Positions 54,793-64,000 of a stretch of DNA of 64,000 nucleotides are shown here, piece after piece. Each line of letters begins with the position of its first letter. Position 1 is the stretch's first letter. Origin of the DNA: Haemonchus contortus (lineage: Eukaryota > Nematoda > Chromadorea > Rhabditida > Trichostrongylidae); assembly GCA_000469685.2 (NCBI GenBank), contig LS997567.1:33139831-33203830 (forward strand). The letters are read 5' to 3'. The translations under genes were made by a program, and so were the position numbers. A model generated the notes under the pieces. That model did not search any database, was not told the origin of the DNA, and saw nothing but the letters and a program-made list of their open reading frames with translations.

Positions 54793-55440
54793 TCATAACT
54801 CCGTTCAGAGGAACGCTCGGCAAATTTGGAGAACAGATTTGAACTCAGCATCCAAGAACACGTCCAGCAGTGTAGGTCTCATTTCAGATGGCCACTTCGA
54901 CTTGGGATCCTTCCCTGGTAAGAAGCCAGCAAAGCCTAAGCGCAATCGAAAATAAAGCAAGTTCGTGAACAATATTCTTACCGTGACAGTAGTCTCCAGG
55001 TAATGTCTATCCCATCGCCCTCTCCACAGAAGACTATGTCCGTTGATCAGTAGAGAAAAATAATGATGGGAAGGCAATTGGTAACGATCGGTGAATGAAG
55101 GCTGCTCACAAACTGGTCTTTCAACATTATAGACGCTGAAGGATAAGTTCGGAATACGTGGAGAAGTGTTACTGTTACCATTTTCGAGCAGAGGTGGGAC
55201 GCGAACTGGGTGTGGTGCAGTAGGAGCGAAATTGTCTCCTCGCGGCGAGAGAGGCTCCACGTGCAAAGGAATATAGCAGAATGCAGCAGCAAGTAAGAAA
55301 TACAGGAACAAAGGAAGTAACAGTAGAATTATTACTAAAATAAGGATCGCATATCGATTGAGCTGTATTAGGAACACTAGAGCTGTAATAACGGCAGACG
55401 AAAGGCCCGCGGCAGCCGCGTGCAGCGTATCGTTTACAGA
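54793..55440 (-). pseudogene. BEL envelope fragment (first ectodomain/membrane region)
   Basis: The minus-strand sequence is collinear at nucleotide level with BEL B 45,000-45,260 (CACGCGGCTG, CCGTTATTACAGCTCTAG, ATACAGCTCAATCGATA). A long frame begins with a hydrophobic segment (ILILVIILLLLPLFLYFLL). I first took it for a host membrane protein; the homology to BEL B shows it is element-derived. Confidence 0.6.
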
Positions 55441-55834
55441 AAAACGTTCCTACTGCCCGTCTCCCGGTTAAGTGCGCACACTTCGAAACATTACGTGCGA
55501 CTTATAAACTGTAAATTGATATTTGTTCTAATCTCATAATAACTGCTTGGATTCATGCTTCGAAAGTTTGCAAATGATACCATCTCCATAAACGGGCAGG
55601 CGGTGAAGAATTATCGAGTAAGACGCAGGCTCTGCTACACAGTCATCACCGATCTGCAGAAGCTATCGTCTGCCTCGCTGGCTGACTTTTGAGGAGTGCT
55701 TTGAATGAAATGTTACGGACATCTGTTATCCTTCCTCAAGAAAAGAAATTTTATATAGATGTAATACAGCTGTACGCACCCCCTCATAGCATTATGAAAG
55801 CAAGAGACCTCGTAGTCAGCATACCCAGGGATTG

Positions 55835-55869
<35 letters not shown>

Positions 55870-56025
55870 AGTCGTATCGCCCGGCCAACGCTTACCTTCC
55901 GTGCAAAGTTGGCCTGCTGCCCAAGTCTTCCAAAATATGGCGCTTAGGTGCTGCTCGGTGCTGATCCTGCTCAATCCTTGTGTATTTGAGTAACTTTGTT
56001 CATTGCCTTCTCTTTAATATTCAGT
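55441..56025. repeat. Intergenic, with a (TA)n microsatellite at 55,836-55,867
   Basis: No gene was recognised; the AT dinucleotide run is about 32 bases. Confidence 0.7.
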
Positions 56026-56215
56026 TGTGTCACCTGCCATCAGCAGTCCCGTACGGCCGCCTGCACAACGAGTCTGTGCGATCTAGGTCCAACTTGACAA
56101 TTTTTGCGCACGCCTCTCCCTTTTTAGGGGAAATCTAGTTTGTCCCCTGCCATCAGTGTTTCCATTCTGCCGCCTGTACTCCTACTGAATTTGAAGACAC
56201 AAAGGCCACGGGAAG
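56026..56215. repeat. Dispersed short repeat related to 12,215-12,450
   Basis: Shares TGCCATCAGC, CCGCCTGCAC, GATCTAGGTCCA and TTTTTGCGCACGC blocks. Two related half-units appear in tandem. Confidence 0.4.
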
Positions 56216-56698
56216 AGGTGTTATGAGTTTCCATTTAAGATACACCGACACACCCCGTTACACACACTCTGCTCGTTCCCTTTTCTTCTGTTATAGCTCC
56301 ATATCAAGTAGTACAAATCGAGACTGGTCAATATCGGTTGCAATTATCAATCGCTGCGTTTACAGCTATATTTCTTCGACGTCCCTTCAACGTCCTCAAA
56401 GTTTGAACATTGCACCGCTCAAGGGAACAAAGTGGCCACTGATCGGTCATTTACACAACAAATAGGAATAGCGAATCGGTATGTCGGCCAACATCCCAAC
56501 ACGCAGATCCTAATACAGAACACCACATGACTGACGGAAGTAAAACTGTGGATTGACGGTCCCAAGTTTTTCCCACCTTCCCACCAAGTTTTAACGCTTT
56601 TGATACACGGTAACAGGAATTATGTGTTTTCACTGAAACCACTGTTATCGCACGCCACCCCCTCCGTGGGCTTTGCCCAGCTCAGATCATGTGTTCCT
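56216..56698. other. No gene recognised
   Basis: The open frame 56,223-56,465 ends with a GTKWPLIGHL-like string but has no supporting context. Confidence 0.4.
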
Positions 56699-57315
56699 GA
56701 GTAGCTCTACTCATTTCCCGTCTGATCAAGCTGGATAATCTGTTTCAGTTCAGCAAAATCGTGGGTACCATATAAAAAGGGTGATAAACACAAAAACGTC
56801 GTGAAACAAACAGACTGAGAGAAACAAGGACATTTATGATTCATATTTGAGTTTGTTGAACCTATCTGCACCTTTGTCGAGTTTTTCACAGTGACTGGAA
56901 CATTTCGAAGCCAAAATAGGGCTTTTGGCTAGTGGCTGTGAGCCTCCACAACCAATAGCCAAAATTCAGTATTACCTGATAAACAACTTTTGAGGTCAGG
57001 ACAAGTTTGGGATGAGTGGAACCTGATTATTTTGAAGGCAGAATAGGACTTTTGGCTATTGGTTGTGGAGGCTCACAGCCACTAGCCAAAAGCCCTATTT
57101 TGGCTTCGAAATGTTCCAGTCACTGTGAAAAACTCGACAGAGGTGCAGATAGGTTCAACATACTCAAATATGAATCATAAATGTCCTTGTTTCTCTCAGT
57201 CTGTTCGTCTCACGACGTTTTTGTGTTTATCACCCTTTTTATATGGTACCCACGATTTTGCTGAACTGAAACAGATTATCCAGCTTGATCAGACGGGAAA
57301 TGAGTAGGGCTACTC
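56699..57315. mobile_element. Foldback element with 266-bp arms (617 bp)
   Basis: Arms 56,699-56,964 and 57,050-57,315 are reverse complements with few differences. The loop is 85 bp. The ends read GAGTAG(C/G)(T/C)CTACTCATTTCCCG-like. Each arm contains CATAAATGTCCTTGTTTCTC, like the border motif near 3,870 and 10,710. It directly abuts the left arm of the large palindrome (57,317). Confidence 0.8.
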
Positions 57316-57410
57316 ACACCTAATTGAGATCGCTTCGCGCCTAGGTGCGAGGTGACCATATTCAGGTGCGATCGTAGAAAAGTTCCCACGCCCAAAAAAA
57401 GCAGCTTGAA

Positions 57411-57635
57411 GATCAGCCCAGAGCTCTAAAATTACAACTGTTCGCAACATATGCAGAACACCGAAAAGATTTAATAGCACAAGACATAGAACGGGTAGAA
57501 AAGCTGTCGAAGCACCTGAGATGTGGAAATTAAATAGTTTATAGAGCAGAGCATGCTATGTAAGATTTGTAAAGGTTGTCGCGCCGTGGAAGAACTGCTT
57601 GCGACGGCTTCACGCATCGGTACCCGAATAGGAAG
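57411..57635 (+). other. Coding-like stretches inside the palindrome arm
   Basis: 57,411-57,536 is open with AEHRKDLIAQDIERVEKLSK, and 57,565-57,635 has CKGCRAVEELLATASRIGTR ending at AG|GTAACT. Both look like exons of an unknown gene. Mirror copies exist on the minus strand at about 62,158-61,934. No gene model can be closed. Confidence 0.25.
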
Positions 57636-57984
57636 GTAACTAACCAAGGTGTGGGCAGATGGCTCCGGGACTCATGAGCTCGCATCTGTCTCCCTAATAC
57701 GCAGTACATAATATGGGATTAAGCCATGAAGACCTCAAGTACGCTTCCTAATTAATTTGCACAACAACTGCTTCGTACACCTACTACTTTTCTCACCCAC
57801 GCTGAGAGCCTTACTGCGTATTAATTGTTAACTGAGCCACGGTCACTCAGGCTCTCACGTCCAAGTAATCAATATATGTATGTGATATAATAGTCTCGAA
57901 GTAAACCGAGTCAAATCATAAGAGTAAAACACACATAAGAATGCTCATAGATTAATGCCTACGCCATCTATATAAACGAAATAA

Positions 57985-59237
57985 TAGGGTGCCCGGAAAG
58001 CTTTGGGAAAATTCAGTCCGTTTTTTCAAAACAAAAATAAATACAGCATTAAACTCAGATCAGTAATCATGATGGTGGCCCTTCTTAGCCACAATGTCTC
58101 TCCATCCACCGGACAAGGCGTTGATGCCATTCCTCCAATATGAAGAGAGCAGTGCAGTGACGCAATTCATTCATCTACCACCTACCTGACTTCTCGACAA
58201 TTCGAGGATTTTTCCCTGTAAAGCAGGGCTATGGGCTTCTGGAAGTACGGCAGTCGTATGGGTTCAGGTCAGGTGATTATGTGAGCAGCGGGGTAGTTAG
58301 GTTATACCAAGTCTTTTCAGCTCATCCATTGACCAACTTGCGTGGGGTGATCGAGCGTCATCCATCACAACCGAAAATTTCCTTGTAATCGGTGTGAAAT
58401 GGGGGCTCAAAACATCATCTCTCTCAGATGGTAACAGAATACTCTTGCGTTCCTCGCAGAACACTCTGGTAGGATCTCCTAGTGAAAGATCCGGTTTAGC
58501 AGAGGAACAGTGAGCTCGTGTCTTTCTTGGCGTGAGCGCCTCCCTTCATAGCGGGCTGTAACCTTACGTCTGCTGCTAAGCATTGCGATTACCTGAGTAG
58601 ATTTTCATATGACATCTACTTTCTATCCTGAGCAATGATGAATTCGGTTGATGTCGTCGTTACTCACAGTCGAGGAGCTTCTGACACACACTGACCCACA
58701 CTCGAGCTCCTGCTCAGCCAAGGAGTGTAGAATATTTGCAAAGAGTTCTGCTTTGAAAGTGGCTTTTGCATAGAATGTCGTGAATGATGGATTGGGGAAT
58801 AAAGATAGTATTTTCCATTTCTTGAGATTCCGAGGAGGAATTCTCTCACCGGAGGCCGGAACAGTGCCGGCATTTGAGGACAGTGGACGTTCGCTTCGAC
58901 GAACTTCATCAAAAATCTTCCTAAGAAGAAACGATCGTGTCATTTTAGGTGAGAAGAGAGGGTCACTGCTGCCAATTAGTCACCATATCACATTCCATGC
59001 CTGAATGTCGAAGCAATCAGTTGCGTAATGGTGAAGTAGAAAGCTCCGGTAGTCATATCGATGGCACATCTTCGGTCGACGATTACTTCGTACAATCATA
59101 TCAAAAACCGATCAGCTATAGTATTGATCTATCAACAATGCCCTTTTCCCTACTCCCGAATCTATAGTCCTTCATTAGCGCGTTCGCGAGCGACATGCTT
59201 CCAAATGGGTGAAATTTTCTCAAAACATTCCGGAGAC
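57985..59237 (-). mobile_element. mariner-like element in left arm (1,253 bp), inactive
   Basis: The ends are TAGGGTGCCCGGAAAGCTTT and, at the other side read inward, TAGGGTCTCCGGAATG, with TA at the borders. The minus-strand interior has a broken transposase: VVMDDARSPHASWSMDELKR (second Asp region), an LxPYDC-type third site and a C-terminal RWMERH region, as in mariner transposases. Confidence 0.75.
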
Positions 59238-59377
59238 CCTAATACAGCCTAAGTGAAAAGAAACATATGGCGTGTTACGCTTCCCAGCCTCAAGTGGACG
59301 AGCCGAGTTGCTAACTCATACAAGGAGTCGAGTCGGTCCGGTCCGTGTTCGGGCTTATAGGTCTAGTCGTCCCCCGC

Positions 59378-60191
59378 ATTGACCTCCTCGACGACAAACG
59401 TCTTTCGGTCAGCAAAGCGGAGTAGACAAAAGGGCTTGGTAGTCGACAGCTGCTACGGTGACGGGGCGAACCATGGGCCGTGTGGTACTGCACATTTCGC
59501 CACATATTCGATACCGCATTAGGAACCGTACACACCCTACCAAGCAAGCTTGAATAGGTGCAGATGGACGTCGCAGCAAGTCTGATCTTAAGTGCGAAAA
59601 TATCATGATCTCCAACTACCCTCCGTATCAGACAGGGCCTAGAAGGAGGGAGATATGCTGGGCGCAACAATGAACGTTGCACCATATTTAGTGTCCATCT
59701 TATGACAAAATTCATTTATGTTGATGAGACGGCCTGACGTTGTGCATATTAAATATATTGTTGAAGGCACAGTTCACGATTAAAATGGTTTCTGAGATTC
59801 CCCTATAGTATGAATTCGAGGCTCTCCCTCATACCATACTTGCCGTTATAAAGCCGAAAAACGTCTTGGATAGGGCACAATAAGGGGCCAGAGACTGTGT
59901 GAATGCCACACCCATAGTGAAAGAGTTTCAACGGCCTCCTAGAGGCTGCACCATTCACAAGAGAACCAGTGTAGAAAGTTCAAACAGCATGCCATGATCT
60001 ATAGCGACAAAGGCAATTCCGGACAGTTACGGCTTGACTTGGGCAGCTCTTTTCTTGATGTATGGTATGTATGGTATGTATGGTATGGTATGGTATGGTA
60101 TGGTATGGAATGTATGTATGTACGTATGTATCCATGTATGTATGCATGTATGTTGTATGTGCATGTATGTTTGCATGTATATCCAGGGGAC
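59378..60191. other. Spacer of the palindrome
   Basis: Single-copy spacer of 814 bp. It contains an isolated MITE end (AAGGCACAGTTCACGATTAA at 59,766) and a TATGG/TATG-type microsatellite at about 60,058-60,180. The overlapping frame at 59,311-59,715 has no recognised domain. Confidence 0.6.
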
Positions 60192-62251
60192 GCGGGGGAC
60201 GACAAGACCTATAAGCCCGAACACGGACCGGACCGCCTCGACTCCTTGTATGAGTTAGCAACTCGGCTCGTCCACTTGAGGCTGGGAAGCGTAACACGCC
60301 ATATGTTTCTTTTCACTTAGGCTGTATTAGGGTCTCCGGAATGTTTTGAGAAAATTTCACCCATTTGGAAGCATGTCGCTCGCGAACGCGCTAATGAAGG
60401 ACTATAGATTCGGGAGTAGGGAAAAGGGCATTGTTGATAGATCAATACTATAGCTGATCGGTTTTTGATATGATTGTACGAAGTAATCGTCGACCGAAGA
60501 TGTGCCATCGATATGACTACCGGAGCTTTCTACTTCACCATTACGAAACTGATTGCTTCGACATTCAGGCATGGAATGTGATATGGTGACTAATTGGCAG
60601 CAGTGACCCTCTCTTCTCACCTAAAATGACACGATCGTTTCTTCTTAGGAAGATTTTTGATGAAGTTCGTCGAAGCGAACGTCCACTGTCCTCAAATGCC
60701 GGCACTGTTCCGGCCTCCGGTGAGAGAATTCCTCCTCGAAATCTCAAGAAATGGAAAATACTATCTTTATTCCCCAATCCATCATTCACGACATTCTATG
60801 CAAAAGCCACTTTCAAAGCAGAACTCTTTGCAAATATTCTACACTCCTTGGCTGAGCAGGAGCTCGAGTGTGGGTCAGTGTGTGTCAGAAGCTCCTCGAC
60901 TGTGAGTAACGACGACATCAACCGAATTCATCATTGCTCAGGATAGAAAGTAGATGTCATATGAAAATCTACTCAGGTAATCGCAATGCTTAGCAGCAGA
61001 CGTAAGGTTACAGCCCGCTATGAAGGGAGGCGCTCACGCCAAGAAAGACACGAGCTCACTGTTCCTCTGCTAAACCGGATCTTTCACTAGGAGATCCTAC
61101 CAGAGTGTTCTGCGAGGAACGCAAGAGTATTCTGTTACCATCTGAGAGAGATGATGTTTTGAGCCCCCATTTCACACCGATTACAAGGAAATTTTCGGTT
61201 GTGATGGATGACGCTCGATCACCCCACGCAAGTTGGTCAATGGATGAGCTGAAAAGACTTGGTATAACCTAACTACCCCGCTGCTCACATAATCACCTGA
61301 CCTGAACCCATACGACTGCCGTACTTCCAGAAGCCCATAGCCCTGCTTTACAGGGAAAAATCCTCGAATTGTCGAGAAGTCAGGTAGGTGGTAGATGAAT
61401 GAATTGCGTCACTGCACTGCTCTCTTCATATTGGAGGAATGGCATCAACGCCTTGTCCGGTGGATGGAGAGACATTGTGGCTAAGAAGGGCCACCATCAT
61501 GATTACTGATCTGAGTTTAATGCTGTATTTATTTTGTTTTGAAAAAACGGACTGAATTTTCCCAAAGCTTTCCGGGCACCCTATTATTTCGTTTATATAG
61601 ATGGCGTAGGCATTAATCTATGAGCATTCTTATGTGTGTTTTACTCTTATGATTTGACTCGGTTTACTTCGAGACTATTATATCACATACATATATTGAT
61701 TACTTGGACGTGAGAGCCTGAGTGACCGTGGCTCAGTTAACAATTAATACGCAGTAAGGCTCTCAGCGTGGGTGAGAAAAGTAGTAGGTGTACGAAGCAG
61801 TTGTTGTGCAAATTAATTAGGAAGCGTACTTGAGGTCTTCATGGCTTAATCCCATATTATGTACTGCGTATTAGGGAGACAGATGCGAGCTCATGAGTCC
61901 CGGAGCCATCTGCCCACACCTTGGTTAGTTACCTTCCTATTCGGGTACCGATGCGTGAAGCCGTCGCAAGCAGTTCTTCCACGGCGCGACAACCTTTACA
62001 AATCTTACATAGCATGCTCTGCTCTATAAACTATTTAATTTCCACATCTCAGGTGCTTCGACAGCTTTTCTACCCGTTCTATGTCTTGTGCTATTAAATC
62101 TTTTCGGTGTTCTGCATATGTTGCGAACAGTTGTAATTTTAGAGCTCTGGGCTGATCTTCAAGCTGCTTTTTTTGGGCGTGGGAACTTTTCTACGATCGC
62201 ACCTGAATATGGTCACCTCGCACCTAGGCGCGCAGCGATCTCAATTAGGTG
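60192..62251. repeat. Large palindrome, right arm (about 2.06 kb)
   Basis: Mirror of 57,317-59,377. It ends inside the left terminus of the Mutator-like MITE at 62,175-63,241, and that MITE continues past the arm. Confidence 0.9.
60332..61584 (+). mobile_element. mariner-like element in right arm (1,253 bp), inactive
   Basis: Mirror copy of 57,985-59,237 with the same ends and the same broken transposase. The frame 60,626-60,946 on the plus strand corresponds to 58,623-58,943 on the minus strand. At least two amino-acid-level differences distinguish the copies in frames near 60,565 and 60,735. Confidence 0.75.
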
Positions 62252-63241
62252 CGAAGACTCCATGGTTACTATGCTGGCTGCATCTCGTTAATAACCGATT
62301 TAGATGATACCCACTAATGAGAATAATAATGGAAACAAAATGAAGCTTCTAATGGGACTGCATGTGGGATATTCAAGACACCTAGTTTTCTGTGAAAATT
62401 CACTTCTTAAAGGCACAGTTCACGATAATTTTGGGTAATCCAGATTATGATGAAAAATGGAAGACAAGATCGAAACTAGTGCGACTAAGGTGAAGAAACT
62501 GCACGCATCGGTGTTTCCAAAGTGAGAAGAGGCTTCGAAAAACCGTTAAAAAGGGGGCTGGACGAGAATGAAACCAGAAAAATTAGGAAGAGTTGGGCGT
62601 CCGGACGAGCTAAACAGTGTGTTTCACTGCGCGCGTGGGGTCCTGGTGCGAATAACAGACAATGGCAAGCGAAAATTCCTTCATTTATAAGCATAAATAA
62701 ATAAAAACCCTGGTAACAGCGAAAGTAGCTCACCTTTTTTCAGCCTCTAGGAGTAGGAAATTAAATAAGGGATCGCGATAGCAAAAAGAAAATGGGACAA
62801 AGGAATGGGAGAAAAACATCGCCTCATCACTCGGCGATGAGCTGATTGTGTGTGGGTCTTAGAAAGAATAGTTGCAATCTGTATTGTCTCGACACTCGTC
62901 TCACGTGACATCGATCGAGGGACGTTAAAGCCAATTACGGTAGCAACAGGGCACACTATGCCCTAAGCGCCGAGATTGTGGGAACGAGAGGGTCCCCTCT
63001 ACCACCCATGGGGGGCGCTGAGTATTCCTGAGGGAAGAACTCAGTAACCTTTTTCATCGTGAACCGTGCCTTTAGCTGTCATTAAAAGCTTCACTTCTTA
63101 ACTGTCAGTACCCCATGACTCGGTTCATAAGGATATGGAGGCAGCAGAATGCTCATAAGTCTTCGCACTCAATTAAGATCGCTTCGCGCTTAAGTGCGAG
63201 ATGATCTTATTAGGTGCGATTGCGCAAAAGTTCGCCCACCC
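62175..63241. mobile_element. Mutator-like MITE, second copy (1,067 bp) with a nested MITE
   Basis: The left end GGGCGTGGGAACTTTTCTAC and the right end in reverse GGGTGGGCGAACTTTTGCGC continue with TCGCACCT..., as in 27,768-28,948. Flanking 9-mers are only T-rich and loosely alike, so the duplication is decayed. The interior is occupied by the AAGGCAC/TA MITE. Confidence 0.7.
62410..63072. mobile_element. AAGGCAC/TA MITE, complete copy (663 bp)
   Basis: AAGGCACAGTTCACGAT and ATCGTGAACCGTGCCTT at the ends, TA on both sides (62,408-62,409; 63,073-63,074). This is the best full-length reference copy for the family in the window. Confidence 0.85.
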
Positions 63242-63429
63242 TTCTTTATTTACCACTTCACCTTGTTCATTCCATTTGAAGTTTTCATCTGCGGAGATCA
63301 ATAAAGAATCTTCGCTTAGCGTTCTATGCGAATTGCTATGGAATAAAGTACTGCGAGTCAGGTGCAACAGGGCATTCTTCTGAAAATTGTGAGGATGTAA
63401 GGTCTCCCTAATTACTCTTCGTTTCAGAT

Positions 63430-63661
63430 AGACTCTGCGTAGCTCTTCGATGTGTATTCACCACGAGCCAATCTGGTCAATGGTGCTGACTTGATCAACC
63501 TTGCAAGGGACAATATCAAACACCATCTAGTTTGCATTAGAAGTGTGACCTTGCATGCAAAACAGTTGACTTTGTCACTTGTCCGTATGGAACAGAGGCA
63601 GCTTCGCATAGAGGGGAACAGTACACCGAATTCAATGTTTGTCACACGACAAAACATGTAA
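63430..63661 (+). CDS. Possible exon, unassigned
   Basis: A TCTGCGTAG acceptor-like site near 63,440 opens a frame of about 70 codons with VYSPRANLVNGADLINLARD and LSLVRMEQRQLRIEGNSTPN, ending in TAA at 63,659-63,661. Composition is coding-like; no family was recognised. Confidence 0.3.
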
Positions 63662-63708
63662 TAGTGAGGCTAGCAGGTTTTGAGGCATATGCTCTAAACA
63701 ACATCCAG

Positions 63709-63916
63709 TAAAAGACGTGCAGGCCTTTTCATACCACCTTGAGAGCAATAACAGAAGCTCATCAAAAAGTGGATCTGAAATTAAAATTAAAGTTGCTCGC
63801 CTATGGAGACGGCATTTGTGCTAGGAAAACATTTGGAGCATTATGTAGCCTACTGCGATGCAAAACGGTTCAGCCAAAAGGAGGCCCCCAAGAGTTAACT
63901 GCCGTTCATTCTTAGT
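63709..63916 (+). other. Coding-like frame at the window end, unassigned
   Basis: An open frame includes LRAITEAHQKVDLKLKLKLL and SLLRCKTVQPKGGPQELT before a stop near 63,916. It may belong to the same unknown gene as 63,430-63,661. The remaining bases to 64,000 show nothing. Confidence 0.25.
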
Positions 63917-64000
63917 GTAGACTATGAAACCGTTGGTTATCATGTATCATATGTTTGATTACCATACTTTGTGCTTGCTGTCAAAGAATCGTTTGTCCTT

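Larger units (their letters stand above)
57317..59377. repeat. Large palindrome, left arm (about 2.06 kb)
   Basis: Reverse complement of 60,192-62,251 with only rare differences seen by eye. It begins with a piece of a Mutator-like MITE terminus (57,317-57,395) and includes an exon-like region and a mariner. Position x in this arm pairs with 119,569 - x. Confidence 0.9.

Noticed and set aside
54805..55377. A 190-codon minus-strand frame with a strong membrane segment, first read as a host membrane protein
   Set aside because: Its upstream half aligns at nucleotide level with the BEL B envelope region at 45,000-45,260, and its downstream end with the dispersed segment at 51,984-52,104.
56223..56465. 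Frame with a GTKWPLIGHL string resembling a cytochrome P450 N-terminus
   Set aside because: Only a few residues match, there is no membrane anchor or further P450 motif, and the frame stops at once.

Overview
The window looks like a piece of a nematode chromosome, probably a strongylid or hookworm-type genome. Its split genes have short exons, TTTCAG-like 3' splice sites and mostly phase-0 introns. The retroelements are also nematode-like: an RTE-type LINE, BEL/Pao elements with a phlebovirus-G2-like envelope, Tc1/mariner elements and Penelope-like remnants. No rRNA, tRNA, CRISPR array or bacterial feature was seen. The species assignment is inference.

Only two host genes can be supported. 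(1) A minus-strand gene of unknown function ('gene A') is seen as at least eight short exons between about 14.1 kb and 0.29 kb, with a possible ninth at 18.42-18.50 kb. Its introns are full of repeats. (2) A plus-strand gene for a 227-residue BAR-domain protein runs from 33,792 to 50,517. Its seven exons join with consistent phases, and a single 14.6-kb intron between exons 4 and 5 holds a stack of nested transposons.

Layout. 0.3-18.5 kb is gene A, whose intron e-f (1.4-13.4 kb) carries an RTE 3' fragment, a complete but dead Tc1-like element (2,176-3,737), a 1.9-kb ATGT microsatellite, GGGCGG-rich repeats, and a Penelope-like remnant split by a MITE. A second Penelope copy and a 7-unit, roughly 160-bp tandem array lie at 15.3-17.1 kb. 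18,542-33,126 is BEL/Pao element A on the minus strand, with 171-bp LTRs and a TAAAC target duplication. It carries three later insertions: an almost intact RTE (20,438-23,868), a GC-rich foldback (26,766-27,051) and a Mutator-like MITE with a 9-bp duplication (27,768-28,948). 33.8-50.5 kb is the BAR gene. Its intron 4 holds a MITE that contains a piggyBac remnant, which contains BEL/Pao element B (38,555-48,922; 238-bp LTRs; GTTGT duplication), which contains a second foldback element. 50.6-56.7 kb holds a decayed LINE endonuclease, a 1.67-kb long-inverted-repeat element and a BEL envelope fragment. 56.7-63.2 kb holds a 617-bp foldback, a nearly perfect palindrome (two arms of about 2.06 kb, each carrying a mariner, around a 0.8-kb spacer) and a second Mutator-like MITE. 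Coding-like but unassigned sequence closes the window.

The most interesting signals are: a Cys/His-rich accessory reading frame between envelope and 3' LTR in both BEL elements; a two-part (Gn/Gc-like) envelope in the same elements; two GC-rich self-complementary elements that share 17-bp ends and a 3-bp target duplication; and the long young palindrome. All coordinates, splice sites and homologies were read by eye without database searches.
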